A stretch of DNA of 64,000 nt from Pseudomonadota bacterium. GTDB taxonomy: Bacteria; Pseudomonadota; Alphaproteobacteria; Acetobacterales; Acetobacteraceae. The notes under the pieces are model-generated. The model had not been told where the DNA came from, did not search any database, and was given only the letters and a program-made list of their open reading frames with translations. The stretch spans positions 1 through 64,000 of the forward strand of contig JAJZVV010000010.1 of the NCBI GenBank assembly GCA_021845595.1. The letters run 5' to 3'. Below are positions 8,062 to 18,872 of this stretch, piece after piece; position 1 is the stretch's first letter, and each line of letters starts with the position of its first letter. The position numbers were made by a program, and so were the translations under genes.

Positions 8062-9891
8062 ATGCACGGGTTCCTGTTCCTCCAGCTGCTCACCGGGCTC
8101 GCCTCCGCCGCCCAGCTCTTTCTCCTCGCCGCCGGACTGACGGTGATTTTCGGCGTCACCCGCGTGGTGAATTTCGCCCATGGCAGCCTCTACATGCTGG
8201 GCGCCTATCTCGGCTATTCGCTCATCACCCGTGCCCCGCCGACGCCGGTCGGCTTCGCGCTCGGCGCGCTCGCCACCGCCGGTCTCGTCGCCGCGCTGGG
8301 CGCGGGGCTCGAAATCGCGCTGCTGCGGCGGCTCTATCGCGCCCCGGACCTGTTCCAGCTGCTCGCCACCTTTGCCGTCGCGCTGATGGCCGAGGATCTC
8401 ACCCAGCGGCTCTGGGGTGCGGAGGATCTCGCCCTGCCCCGCCCCGGCTTCCTCGCCGGCGCGCTGCGCATCGGCGCGGCCCGCTTCCCGCTCTACGACC
8501 TGGTGCTGATCGGGCTGGGCCCCGCGGTCTATCTCGCCCTGCTGGCGCTGTTCCGCACCACGCGCTGGGGCGTGCTGGTGCGCGCGGCGACCGCGGATCG
8601 CGACATGCTCGCCTGCCTCGGGGTCGATCAGCGCTGGCTGTTCACCGCCGTCTTCGCCCTCGGCGCCGGACTGGCCGGGCTCGGCGGTGCGCTCGGCCTG
8701 CCGGATACGACGGCGACGCTGCAGATGGGGTTCTCGTCCGTCACCGACGCCTTCGTGGTCGTCGTCGTCGGCGGGCTCGGCAGCCTCTCCGGCGCGGCAC
8801 TGGCCAGCCTGCTGATCGGGCTGCTGCAGGCGTTCGGCATCGCACTGGTCCCGCGCAGCACGCTGGTGCTGGTGTTCGTGGTGATGGCCGCGACGCTGGT
8901 GCTGCGCCCGCACGGATTGCTCGGCAGCGCCTCGGCCGAGGCGGCAGGAGCCGGCGCGCCCGCGCTGGTCCGCCCGGCGACGCCGGCGCTGCGCGCCCTC
9001 GCCCTCGTGACGCTCGCCGCCGCCGTGGCCCTGCCCTTCCTGGCCGGGCCGTTCCTGCTCTCGGTCGCCACCGAGGCGCTCATCGCCCTGCTGTTCGCCG
9101 CCTCGCTGCACCTGATGATGGGCCCCGGCGGCATGGCGAGCTTCGGCCACGCCGCCTGGTTCGGGCTCGGCGCCTACGGCGCGGCGCTCGCCGCGCTGGC
9201 GCTGCGCGCGCCGCTGCCGCTGGCGCTGGTGATGGGGCTGCTGCTCGCCGGCGCCGTCGCCGCCCTGTTCGGGCTCGTCGTCGTGCGTCTCGCCGGCGTC
9301 TATCTCGCCATGCTCACCCTCGCCTTCGCCCAGATCGTCTGGGCCGGGGCGATGCAGTTCGAGGAGATTTCCGGCGGCGACAACGGGCTGCTCGGGGTCT
9401 GGCCGCCGCGCTGGCTGGGCGGTCCGGTCGGGTTCTATTTCCTGGCCCTGGCGCTCTGCGCCGGCGGCGCGCTGGTGCTGCGCCGCGCGCTCCATGCGCC
9501 GTTCGGCTACGCGCTGCGCGGCGCGCGGGATGCGCCGCAGCGCGCGGCGGCGATCGGGCTCGACGTGACGCGTTTGCGCTGGGCCGCGTTCACCCTGGCC
9601 GGCGCCGCCGCCGGGCTCGCCGGGGCGCTGTTCGCCTACGCCAAGGGCAGCGTGTTCCCGACCTATCTCGGCCTCGGCCGGTCGGTGGACGCGCTGCTGA
9701 TGGTGCTGCTCGGCGGCGTCGGCACGATGAGCGGGCCCTTCGTCGGCGCGCTCGTCTATACCGGGCTCTACGACGCGCTGCTGCTGGCCACGGACGCGTG
9801 GCGGCTGGTGCTCGGGGCGGCGATTATTGCCCTGGTTCTGCTGTTCCCCGACGGGCTCGCCGGGGCCGCGGCGCGGCGGATGCGGGCGTGA
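8062..9891 (+). CDS. Branched-chain-type ABC transporter, fused LivH-LivM permease
   Basis: This 609-residue membrane protein contains two complete permease domains in one chain. Residues 1-290 match LivH (GLTVIFGVTRVVNFAHGS near the start, VVVGGLGSLSGA later) and residues 310-609 match LivM (GPGGMASFGHAAWFGLGAYG, EEISGGDNGL, VLLGGVGTMSGP). Separate LivH and LivM proteins are the norm, at about 290 and 320-400 residues. It should form the membrane pore with the two ATPases encoded next. Its stop overlaps the livG-like GTG. No periplasmic binding protein is encoded in this window, so the binding component must lie elsewhere. The substrate is probably an organic acid or heterocycle linked to the upstream enzymes. 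Confidence 0.9.
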   Translation: MHGFLFLQLLTGLASAAQLFLLAAGLTVIFGVTRVVNFAHGSLYMLGAYLGYSLITRAPPTPVGFALGALATAGLVAALGAGLEIALLRRLYRAPDLFQLLATFAVALMAEDLTQRLWGAEDLALPRPGFLAGALRIGAARFPLYDLVLIGLGPAVYLALLALFRTTRWGVLVRAATADRDMLACLGVDQRWLFTAVFALGAGLAGLGGALGLPDTTATLQMGFSSVTDAFVVVVVGGLGSLSGAALASLLIGLLQAFGIALVPRSTLVLVFVVMAATLVLRPHGLLGSASAEAAGAGAPALVRPATPALRALALVTLAAAVALPFLAGPFLLSVATEALIALLFAASLHLMMGPGGMASFGHAAWFGLGAYGAALAALALRAPLPLALVMGLLLAGAVAALFGLVVVRLAGVYLAMLTLAFAQIVWAGAMQFEEISGGDNGLLGVWPPRWLGGPVGFYFLALALCAGGALVLRRALHAPFGYALRGARDAPQRAAAIGLDVTRLRWAAFTLAGAAAGLAGALFAYAKGSVFPTYLGLGRSVDALLMVLLGGVGTMSGPFVGALVYTGLYDALLLATDAWRLVLGAAIIALVLLFPDGLAGAAARRMRA

Positions 9892-10631
9892 CGCTGCTTG
9901 CCGCCGAGCGGCTCTCCCGCGCGTTCGGCGGCGTCGCCGCGCTCAGCGACGTGTCCTTCGCCGTCGCCGCCGGCGAGGTGGTGGCGCTGATCGGCCCCAA
10001 CGGCGCCGGCAAATCCACCTGCTTCAACCTGCTCTCCGGCCAGCTCCGCCCCAGCGCCGGACGGATCCGCCTCGACGGGCGCGACATCACCGGCCTCGGT
10101 CCGGCGGCGATCTGCCGGCGCGGCGTCGGGCGCAGTTTTCAGATCACCGCGACCTTCGCCTCGATGACGGTGCGCGAGAACGTCCAGCTCGCCCTCCTCG
10201 CCCACCACCGGCAGATCTGGCGGTTCTGGCGCCCGGCCGCTGCCGCGTTCCGGGCCGAGGCGCAGGCGCTGCTCGCCGAACTCGGCATGGAGGCGGAGGC
10301 CGATCGCGCCGCCGCGGTGCTCGCCTATGGCGATCTCAAGCGGCTCGAACTCGCCGTGGCGCTCGCCGGCGCGCCGCGCCTGCTGCTGATGGACGAGCCG
10401 ACCGCCGGCATGGCGCCCGGCGAGCGCGGCGCGCTGATGGCCCTGATCCGCCGCCTCGCCGGCGAGCGCGGCCTCGGCGTGCTGTTCACTGAGCACGACA
10501 TGGACGCGGTGTTCGGCACCGCCGACCGCATCCTGGTGCTCGCCCGTGGCACGCTGATCGCCGCTGGCCGCCCGGCGGAGATCCGCGCCGATGCCGAGGT
10601 GCGGCGCGTCTATCTCGGGGTGGACGCGTGA
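9888..10631 (+). CDS. ABC transporter ATPase, LivG-like
   Basis: This 247-residue ATPase has Walker A GPNGAGKST, the LivG-type FQITATFASMTVRENV stretch after it, an unusual signature loop reading LAYGDLKRLELAVAL, Walker B LLLMDEPTAGMAP and a switch His in FTEHDMDAVF. The MAPGE and late EIRADAEVRRVYLG tail are characteristic of LivG of HAAT-family importers. The GTG start overlaps the permease stop and the TGA overlaps the start of the partner ATPase, so stoichiometric expression is expected. Confidence 0.92.
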   Translation: MTLLAAERLSRAFGGVAALSDVSFAVAAGEVVALIGPNGAGKSTCFNLLSGQLRPSAGRIRLDGRDITGLGPAAICRRGVGRSFQITATFASMTVRENVQLALLAHHRQIWRFWRPAAAAFRAEAQALLAELGMEAEADRAAAVLAYGDLKRLELAVALAGAPRLLLMDEPTAGMAPGERGALMALIRRLAGERGLGVLFTEHDMDAVFGTADRILVLARGTLIAAGRPAEIRADAEVRRVYLGVDA

Positions 10632-11332
10632 TGCTCGAGGTCGAGCGGCTGTGCAGCTTCTACGGGCGCGCCCAGGTTCTCCACGATGTCGGCTTCGGCC
10701 TCGCCTCCGGCAGCGTCGCCGTGCTGCTCGGGCGCAACGGCGCCGGCAAGAGCACGGTGCTGAAATCGCTGATCGGGCTCGTTCCGCCGCGCAGCGGGCG
10801 CATCCGCTTCGAGCGCGCCGAGATCGCCGGTCTGCCGCCGCACCGCATCGCCCGCGCCGGGATCGGCTATGTGCCCGAGGAGCGACGGGTCTTCGCCGAA
10901 CTCACGGTGGCCGAGAACCTCGAAGCCGGTCGCCGGCCGCCGCGCCCGGGCCTGGCGCCGTGGACCGCGGCGCGCTTGTTCGCGCTGTTCCCGGCGCTGG
11001 GCGAGCTCCGCCGCCGCCCCGCCGGGCGGATGAGCGGCGGCGAGCAGCAGATGCTCGCCATCGCGCGCACGCTGATGGGCAACCCGCGCCTGGTCCTGCT
11101 CGACGAACCCGGCGAGGGCCTGGCGCCGCTGGTGCTGCGCCAGATCGAGGCTTCGGTGCGGGCGTTGCGCGCGGAAGGGGTCAGCCTGCTGATCGCCGAG
11201 CAGGGGCCGGCCTTCGCCCGCGCCGTCGCCGATCAGGTGCTGGTGATGGAGAAGGGCGCCATCGTCTGGTCCGGAACCCACGCCGCGCTGGAGGCCGATG
11301 CCCCAGCGCGGCAGCGCTATCTGATGCCATAG
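10631..11332 (+). CDS. ABC transporter ATPase, LivF-like
   Basis: This 233-residue ATPase has Walker A GRNGAGKST, signature RMSGGEQQMLAIAR, and Walker B LVLLDEPGEGLAP followed by LLIAEQGPAF, where Gln replaces the usual region before the switch residue. YVPEERRVFAELTV is typical of LivF. ATG 10631 shares bases with the preceding TGA; GTG 10628 is an alternative. The last nine codons are the first copy of a 27-bp tandem repeat that continues past the stop, so the C-terminus (RQRYLMP) lies in duplicated DNA. It is the last gene of the operon that begins at 1540. Confidence 0.92.
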   Translation: MLEVERLCSFYGRAQVLHDVGFGLASGSVAVLLGRNGAGKSTVLKSLIGLVPPRSGRIRFERAEIAGLPPHRIARAGIGYVPEERRVFAELTVAENLEAGRRPPRPGLAPWTAARLFALFPALGELRRRPAGRMSGGEQQMLAIARTLMGNPRLVLLDEPGEGLAPLVLRQIEASVRALRAEGVSLLIAEQGPAFARAVADQVLVMEKGAIVWSGTHAALEADAPARQRYLMP

Positions 11333-11413
11333 GCGCGGCAGCGCTATCTGATGCCATAGGCGCGGCAGCGCTATCTGGTGCCCTAGGCGCGGCAGCGCTA
11401 TCTGGCGCTGTAG
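11306..11413. repeat. Four tandem copies of a 27-bp unit between convergent genes
   Basis: The unit starts GCGCGGCAGCGCTATCTG. Copies lie at 11306-11332, 11333-11359, 11360-11386 and 11387-11413; the first two are identical and the last two differ by a few bases near the 3' end. Copy 1 encodes the end of the LivF-like protein and copy 4 encodes the end of NtrX on the other strand, so the array spans both stop codons. Each unit holds an AGCGCT palindrome that could contribute to a weak stem. The unit is directly adjacent with no spacers. Confidence 0.95.
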
Positions 11414-12825
11414 GGGCGCTCCGCCGGCTCGGCGACGGCGCGGTCCTCGGTGGTGACGCCGAGCTGCTTGAGCTTGCGGTGCAAGGCGCTGCGCTCCATG
11501 CCGACGAACAGCGCGGTGCGGCTGATATTGCCGCCGAAGCGCAGAAGCTGGGCTTGCAGATATTGAATTTCGAACAGATCCCGCGCCTCGCGCAGCGGCA
11601 GCGCCATCAGGTCCGCGGCCGGGTCGAGATTGAGCAGCGGCGGCGCGGCGCCGGCGATCTCGGGCGGCAGCATGTCGGCGCGGATCGGCTCGGAGGGCGC
11701 GCCGGGTGCCATGATCAGCAGCCACTCCATGACATTGCGCAGCTGGCGCACATTGCCCGGCCAGTCATAGGCCTGCAGCGCCGTCAGCGCGTCGGTGGAA
11801 AGCTCCCGCCGTGGCGCGCCGGCGCTCTCGGCCGAACGGGCGAGGAAATGGCGCGCCAGCAGCGGCACGTCCTCGTTGCGCTCCTTCAGGCTCGGCACCC
11901 GCAGCGGCACCACCGCCAGGCGGTAATAGAAATCCTCGCGGAAGCGGCCGGCGGCGATCTCGGCCTGCAGGTCGCGGTTGGAGGAGGCGAGCACGCGCAC
12001 ATCCACCCGCACCCGCGCCGAGCCGCCGAGCCGCTCGAAGGTCTGCTCCTGCAGCGCGCGGACGATCTTGCCCTGGGTTTCGAGCGGCATATCCGAAACC
12101 TCGTCGAGCAGCAGCGTGCCGCCATGGGCGCGCTCCAGCACGCCGGCGCGGCGCGGCCGGGCGAGCGGGTCCGGCCCGGCCTCGATGCCGAACAATTCCT
12201 CCTCGAACCGGGCCGGATGCAGCGTGGCGCAGTTGAGCACCACGAACGGCCCCTCCGCCCGGCGCGAGCGGGCGTGGATCATGCGCGCCGCCACTTCCTT
12301 GCCCGAGCCGGCCGGACCTTGGATCAGCACCCGCGAGCCGGTGGGCGCGACCTTGCCGATGGCGCCGCGCAACCCGGCGATGGCGGCGCTGTCGCCGATC
12401 AGCTCGCTCTCCGGCCCGGCGCGCAGGCGCAGTTCGGCATTCTCGCGCGCCAACTGCGCCGCCTCGAGCGCGCGGCGGATGACCAGGAGCAGCCTGTCGG
12501 ACTGGAACGGCTTCTCGATGAAGTCGTAGGCGCCCTGCTGAATCGCGCCGACCGCCATCTCGATGGTGCCGTGACCGGAGATCATCACCACCGGCAGCGC
12601 CGGCTCCTCGCGGCGGAAAAGATCGAGCAGCCCGAGGCCATCCAGCTTCGAGCCCTGCAGCCAGACATCGAGCACCACGAGCCCCGGACGCCGCACGCGG
12701 AACGCGGCGATGGCGGCGTCGGAGTCGCCCGCCTGCCGGGTCTCATAGCCCTCATCCCCGAGGATGCCCTCGATCAGCAGCCGGATATCGGGCTCGTCGT
12801 CGACGATGAGAATCTCATGCGCCAT
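11398..12825 (-). CDS. ntrX: Nitrogen regulation response regulator NtrX
   Basis: This 475-residue response regulator partners NtrY. It has a receiver domain with phospho-acceptor Asp53 (VVLDVWLQG), an AAA+ domain with Walker A GPAGSGKE and Walker B-like GGTLLLDEVSDMP, and a Fis-type helix-turn-helix at the end (ISRTALFVGMERSALHRKL). The sigma-54 contact loop GAFTGA is absent: the loop region reads LFGIEAGPDPLARPRRAGVL. Loss of GAFTGA is usual in alphaproteobacterial NtrX, which acts with sigma-70-type promoters. It starts 46 bases after ntrY, and its last codons lie in the 27-bp repeat array. Confidence 0.93.
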   Translation of the reverse strand: MAHEILIVDDEPDIRLLIEGILGDEGYETRQAGDSDAAIAAFRVRRPGLVVLDVWLQGSKLDGLGLLDLFRREEPALPVVMISGHGTIEMAVGAIQQGAYDFIEKPFQSDRLLLVIRRALEAAQLARENAELRLRAGPESELIGDSAAIAGLRGAIGKVAPTGSRVLIQGPAGSGKEVAARMIHARSRRAEGPFVVLNCATLHPARFEEELFGIEAGPDPLARPRRAGVLERAHGGTLLLDEVSDMPLETQGKIVRALQEQTFERLGGSARVRVDVRVLASSNRDLQAEIAAGRFREDFYYRLAVVPLRVPSLKERNEDVPLLARHFLARSAESAGAPRRELSTDALTALQAYDWPGNVRQLRNVMEWLLIMAPGAPSEPIRADMLPPEIAGAAPPLLNLDPAADLMALPLREARDLFEIQYLQAQLLRFGGNISRTALFVGMERSALHRKLKQLGVTTEDRAVAEPAERPYSAR

Positions 12826-12871
12826 GCGCTTGGTTGGTCCTGGTCATTTCAATCCAGCATACGCCAATCTG

Positions 12872-15094
12872 CTATCCCCGGCGCAACGGCAAGGCCAGGA
12901 CCGCCTCCGTGCCCTGCCCGCCGGCGCGGTCGTCGAGGCTCAGCGTGCCGCCGTGGTCCTCCATGATCTTCTTGACGATGGCAAGACCAAGGCCGGTTCC
13001 CTTCGGCTTGTGCGTGACATAGGGCTCCGCCAGCCGGGCGCGGTCGCCCTCCGGCAGGCCGATGCCGTCGTCGGCGACGCGGATGCGGACCTGGTCGGCC
13101 TCGGTCTGCACCGCGATCCACACGTGCCCGTCCGCGCCGTCCGGCTGCATGGCGATGGCATCGGCGGCGTTCTGCAACAGGTTGGTGAGCGCCTGGCCGA
13201 GCAGGCGGCGGTCGCACGGCGCCAGCGGACCGCGGTCGGGCAGCGAAGTCTCCCAGGTGATCTCGGGATGCGCCTGACGCTGCAGCACCAGCGCCTCGCG
13301 CACGATGCGCCCGATATCCTCCGGGCGGATCACCGGCTGGGGCATGCGCGCGAAGGCGGAGAACTCGTCCACCATGCGCCCGATATCGGCGACATGGCGG
13401 ACGATGGTGTCGGCGCAGAGCGCGAACGTGTCGGGATCCGAGGTGATTTCGCGGGTGAACCGGCGCTTGAGCCGTTCGGCGGCGAGCTGGATCGGGGTTA
13501 GCGGGTTCTTGATCTCGTGCGCGATGCGGCGGGCGACGTCGGCCCAGGCTGCCTTGCGCTGGGCCGATTGCAGCTCGGTGATGTCGTCGAAGGTGACGAC
13601 GAAGCCGCTGGTGTGCCCGGCGGCGCGCTCGGCCCCGATGCGCACGAGCAGGGTGCGCCGCCGGCTGGCCGGGCCGATTTCGACCTCCGCCGTATGCGCG
13701 CGATCCGGCGCCGCGGCAGCGGCGGCGGCGAGTGCGGCGAACTCCGGCACCGCGTCGGCGAGCTTGCGCCCGATGGCGCCCATCAGGTCTTCGCCGAGCA
13801 GCTCGCTCGCGGCACGGTTGGGCAGCTCGATCGCGCCGGCCTCGTCGAGGCCGATGACGCCGGCGGACACGCCGGAGAGCACCGTCTCGGTGAAGCGCCG
13901 CCGCTCGTCGATCTGGCGGTAGGCGTCCATCAGCTCGCTGCGCTGGGCGCCGAGCTGGCCGGTCATGCGGTTGAAGGCGCGCGACAGGCCGGCGATTTCG
14001 TCCGCCGTCATCGCCTCGGGAACGCGCACCGAGAGGTCGCCGGCGCGCACCCGCTCGGCGGCGAGGATCAGCGCGCCGATCGGGCGGGCGATCTGGTTGG
14101 CCAGCACCAGTCCGATCAGGATCGCCGCGGCCAGCACCAGCATGGTGACGACGGCGAAGATCAGCACGAAGGTGATCTGCAGCCCGGAGCGGTTCTGCGT
14201 CAGCCGGTCATACTCCGCGACCGCCTTCTGCACCCGCCCCATATGATCGAGAATCTCGGGATCGACCGGGCGGTCGATCATCAGCATCAGCGCCGGCGTG
14301 GTGTTGACCTGCACCACCGCGCGCACGCGCGACCCGCCGCCGGCGTCCAGCACCACGACCTCGCCGCGGCGGGCCGTGTCGGTGGCCCAGCTCGGCGGCG
14401 GCTCGTCGGCGAGCCCCGCCATCGGCCCGGCGGCGACGATCACCTGCCCGGTCACCGGCTCATAGACCACCGCCTCCGTCAGGCCGCGCAGCGCCGCCTG
14501 GGTGGCGAGCAGGCGGGCGAACCGGTCCGGATCGTCGCCGAGGATGTGCCCCGCCTGCCCGAGATCGTTCGCCATCGCCAGTGCGTCGGCGCGGATCGTG
14601 TTGCGATGCTCGTCGAGATAGCCCTGCGCGGTCTGCAGACTCTCCTCGAGCGCGGTCTGCACCCGGTCGTTGAACCAGGCCTGGATGCCGAGATCGAAGA
14701 AGGCGGTGGCGAAGGCGGCGACGACGATGGCGGGCACGACGGCGACGCCGCTGTAGAGCAGCACCAGGCGCACGTGCAGCCGCGAGCCGGCCGATCCGCG
14801 CCTGCGGTCGACGAGGACGCGCGTCACCCGCCCGGCCAGCACCACCGCGAGCAGCAGCAGCACGGCGGCATTCGCCAGCACCAGGGCAAAGGCTAGGTTC
14901 GGGCGCAGACCGAGCGGCACGCCGCCGGCCAGCAGCGAGAAGGTGGCGATGCCGAGCACCAGCGCCACCGCCGCCAGCGCCAGGGTGACGAACTTGCCGA
15001 GCAGGACCTCGATGAGACGCTGCAGCCGCCCGGCGCGCGCCGCGCCCCCCGCCTCCTCGGCCGTCCGTGCGCGCTCCGGCGGCGCGGCGTCCAT
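12872..15094 (-). CDS. ntrY: Sensor histidine kinase NtrY
   Basis: This 740-residue membrane kinase starts MDAAPPERARTAEEAGG. Three hydrophobic segments occur within residues 33-130 and a fourth near 305-330, flanking a periplasmic region. A HAMP domain follows (LANQIARPIGALI), then a PAS domain (about 395-500) and the DHp helix with the phosphorylated His in RIAHEIKNPLTP near residue 525. The ATPase domain shows NLLQNAADAI, DDGIGLP and KGTGLGLAIVKKI. It responds to nitrogen, redox or envelope cues in related bacteria and phosphorylates NtrX. It begins 11 bases after ntrC. Confidence 0.95.
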   Translation of the reverse strand: MDAAPPERARTAEEAGGAARAGRLQRLIEVLLGKFVTLALAAVALVLGIATFSLLAGGVPLGLRPNLAFALVLANAAVLLLLAVVLAGRVTRVLVDRRRGSAGSRLHVRLVLLYSGVAVVPAIVVAAFATAFFDLGIQAWFNDRVQTALEESLQTAQGYLDEHRNTIRADALAMANDLGQAGHILGDDPDRFARLLATQAALRGLTEAVVYEPVTGQVIVAAGPMAGLADEPPPSWATDTARRGEVVVLDAGGGSRVRAVVQVNTTPALMLMIDRPVDPEILDHMGRVQKAVAEYDRLTQNRSGLQITFVLIFAVVTMLVLAAAILIGLVLANQIARPIGALILAAERVRAGDLSVRVPEAMTADEIAGLSRAFNRMTGQLGAQRSELMDAYRQIDERRRFTETVLSGVSAGVIGLDEAGAIELPNRAASELLGEDLMGAIGRKLADAVPEFAALAAAAAAAPDRAHTAEVEIGPASRRRTLLVRIGAERAAGHTSGFVVTFDDITELQSAQRKAAWADVARRIAHEIKNPLTPIQLAAERLKRRFTREITSDPDTFALCADTIVRHVADIGRMVDEFSAFARMPQPVIRPEDIGRIVREALVLQRQAHPEITWETSLPDRGPLAPCDRRLLGQALTNLLQNAADAIAMQPDGADGHVWIAVQTEADQVRIRVADDGIGLPEGDRARLAEPYVTHKPKGTGLGLAIVKKIMEDHGGTLSLDDRAGGQGTEAVLALPLRRG

Positions 15095-15105
15095 GGGCCC
15101 GGCCG

Positions 15106-16551
<1,446 letters not shown>

Positions 16552-16563
16552 CGGCGGCTCCGC

Positions 16564-17697
16564 TCACTCATTGTCGGGCGGACGGATCCCTTCCGGGATC
16601 ATCGGCAGATGCAGCCGGAACTCGGTCCGGCCCGGACGGGTTTCGACCTCGATCAGCCCGCCGTGATCGCCGACGATCTTCGCCACCAGCGCCAGGCCCA
16701 GCCCGCTGCCGGAGACGCGCGAGGTGACGAACGGCTCGAACAGGTCGCGCCGGATGTCCTCGCGGATGCCCGGACCGTTGTCGCGGACCACGACCAGGAT
16801 CGGCAGTTGCTGCGCCCGCCCCGACCCGGGGAGTGCCACGCGCACGCCGTGCTGGTAGCCGCTCATCAAGGTGATCTCGCCGGCCTCGACATTCGCATCG
16901 ACAATCGCTTCGGTGGCATTCTTCACGAGATTGAGCAGCACCTGCACGAGCTGGTCACGGTTGCCCCAGACCGGCGGCAGCGAGGGATCGTAGAGTTCCT
17001 GGAAGCGGATGGCGGCGGCGAACCCGGTCTGGGCGAGCCGGCGGACATGTTCGAGCACACGGTGGATATTCACCGCCTCGCGTGCGATCGGCTTCTCGCC
17101 GAACATCTCCATGCGATCGACGAGGGCACGGATCCGATCGGCCTCGTCGCGGATCAGCACGGCGAGGTCGCGGTCGGCGGCGCCGACGCTGGCCTCCAGC
17201 AACTGCGCCGCGCCGCGGATGCCGGACAGCGGGTTCTTCACCTCGTGGGCGAGGATCGCCGCCATGCCGGAGACGCTGCGCGCGGCGCCGCGAAAGCTTA
17301 GCTGGCGGTCCAGGCTGCGGGCGGTGGAGGCGTCCTGCAGCACTAGCACGACCGCGTCCGGCATTTCCGCGAGCCGCGTGCCCTGCACGGTGATCCCGTG
17401 CTTGGAAAAGCGCGGGCCTTCGAGGTCCATGTCGTAGTCGGCGACGGACAACTCGGTGCGGCGGACCTGCTCGATGAGCAGGAAGATCGGATGGTCCGCC
17501 GCGATCAGCTCGGCCAGCGGCTTGCCGTCGAGCTGGACGGCGGAGAGGCCCAGGAACTGCTCGGCGGCGGGATTGACCGAGCGGAAGCGATTCTCGGCGT
17601 CGAGCACGGCCACCGCGACCGGCAGCCCGCTGAGCACGGCGGCCGCGTCCGGCTGCGGCGCGCTGGCCCGCCCGAGGCCGAACGGCTTCGCCTTCAT
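16564..17697 (-). CDS. ntrB: Nitrogen regulation sensor kinase NtrB
   Basis: This 377-residue cytosolic kinase has no membrane segment. An N-terminal PAS domain (residues 20-130, with [21 protein letters not shown]) is followed by the DHp helix with His151 in [12 protein letters not shown], and an ATPase domain with [16 protein letters not shown] and [12 protein letters not shown] protein normally controls its kinase/phosphatase balance. The ATG overlaps the dusB stop (ATGA), the classical dusB-ntrB coupling of alphaproteobacteria. Confidence 0.96.
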   Translation of the reverse strand: MKAKPFGLGRASAPQPDAAAVLSGLPVAVAVLDAENRFRSVNPAAEQFLGLSAVQLDGKPLAELIAADHPIFLLIEQVRRTELSVADYDMDLEGPRFSKHGITVQGTRLAEMPDAVVLVLQDASTARSLDRQLSFRGAARSVSGMAAILAHEVKNPLSGIRGAAQLLEASVGAADRDLAVLIRDEADRIRALVDRMEMFGEKPIAREAVNIHRVLEHVRRLAQTGFAAAIRFQELYDPSLPPVWGNRDQLVQVLLNLVKNATEAIVDANVEAGEITLMSGYQHGVRVALPGSGRAQQLPILVVVRDNGPGIREDIRRDLFEPFVTSRVSGSGLGLALVAKIVGDHGGLIEVETRPGRTEFRLHLPMIPEGIRPPDNE

Positions 17698-18782
17698 GCC
17701 GCCAGTCCCACCGGTTCGGGCGAGGCGGCGCGGGCGACGAGGGGGTCGAAGAACCGGTCGATGAGCGCGTAGACGTCGGCGAGGCGGTCGAGCTGGTTCA
17801 CGGTAGCGCGGAATTCCGCCGAGCCGGGCAGACCGCGGGTGTACCAGGCCAGATGCTTGCGCGCGAGCCGCAACCCGGGCTCGTTGCCGTAATGGCTCAG
17901 CATCGCCGCGTAATGCTCGAGCATAATAGATTTCCGCATGCCCAGCGGCGGGTCCGGATGGCGGATTCCGGTGCGCAGGAAATGGGCCACCTGGGCGGGG
18001 AACCAGGGGCGGCCGTAGCAGCCGCGCCCGATCATCACCCCGTCGGCGCCGGAGGCGGCGAGCGCGGTGGCGGCGTCCTCCTCGCGCAGGATGTCGCCAT
18101 TGACGATCACCGGCAGGCGCGTCGCGGCCTTGACGCGGGCGACGAAGCCCCAGTCCGCCTGGCCGGTGTAGAATTGCTGGCGGGTGCGGCCATGCACGGT
18201 GAGCATGCGGATGCCGGCGGCTTCGGCGATACGCGCCAGCGTCGGCGCGTTGAGGCTGGCATGGTCCCAGCCCATCCGCATCTTCAGCGTCACCGGCACC
18301 GGAACGGCGCGGACCGTGGCCTCGAGCAGCCGGCCGGCGAGCGCCTCATCGCGCATCAGCGCCGAGCCGGCCATCTGGCCGACCGCGACTTTCTTCACCG
18401 GGCAGCCGAAATTGATGTCGATGACCTCGGCGCCCCGATCGACGGCGAGCCGCGCCGCCTCGGCCATCGCCGCCGGCTCACAGCCGGCGAGCTGCAGCGC
18501 CCGCGGCCCGGCGGCAACGCCGTCGTCGAGCTCGGCCATGCGCAGGGTGGTGCGGTTCTGCCGCACCATCGCCCAGGAGGCGATCATTTCCGAGACCACC
18601 ATGCCGGCCCCGAGCCGGGCAGCGAGGCGCCGGAACGGCAGATCGGTGACGCCGGACATCGGCGCCAGGATCACCGGCACCGCCAGCACGGCGCCGCCGA
18701 GATCGATCGGCCGCAGCCCGGCCACCGGCGGGGCTTCGGATTCGCCCGGGCGATCCGTCGCGAGGGAGACAGCGTTGCTCAT
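17694..18782 (-). CDS. dusB: tRNA-dihydrouridine synthase DusB (NifR3)
   Basis: This 362-residue flavoenzyme reduces uridine in tRNA to dihydrouridine. Characteristic motifs are [29 protein letters not shown] with the catalytic Cys, [22 protein letters not shown] and VNGDI. The start at MSNAVSL (18782) is preferred over an ATG 13 codons upstream that adds no conserved residues. This gene is nifR3 in the classical nifR3-ntrBC arrangement and leads the nitrogen operon here. It is divergent from ispF with 90 bp between them. Confidence 0.95.
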   Translation of the reverse strand: MSNAVSLATDRPGESEAPPVAGLRPIDLGGAVLAVPVILAPMSGVTDLPFRRLAARLGAGMVVSEMIASWAMVRQNRTTLRMAELDDGVAAGPRALQLAGCEPAAMAEAARLAVDRGAEVIDINFGCPVKKVAVGQMAGSALMRDEALAGRLLEATVRAVPVPVTLKMRMGWDHASLNAPTLARIAEAAGIRMLTVHGRTRQQFYTGQADWGFVARVKAATRLPVIVNGDILREEDAATALAASGADGVMIGRGCYGRPWFPAQVAHFLRTGIRHPDPPLGMRKSIMLEHYAAMLSHYGNEPGLRLARKHLAWYTRGLPGSAEFRATVNQLDRLADVYALIDRFFDPLVARAASPEPVGLAA

Positions 18783-18872
18783 GATTTGTGCAGGGTAGCG
18801 GCAAACCCCATTGACGCGCAATCACCCTGCCGCAACCCTGCACGTTGCGTAGCAGGAAACCGGGAGAGTTGC

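Noticed and set aside
11306-11413. Possible CRISPR array
   Set aside because: The 27-bp units are directly adjacent with no spacers and include coding sequence; the same applies to the 26-bp array at 24255. No cas genes are present.
11398-12825. Damaged AAA+ domain in NtrX because GAFTGA is missing
   Set aside because: Absence of GAFTGA is usual for alphaproteobacterial NtrX; Walker motifs and the Fis domain are intact, so the gene is not broken.
10591-12966. A 791-codon plus-strand frame across livF and ntrX
   Set aside because: It is a shadow frame in GC-rich DNA: composition is Arg/Ala/Gly-rich, and it is antisense to ntrX and out of frame with livF, both of which have clear motifs.
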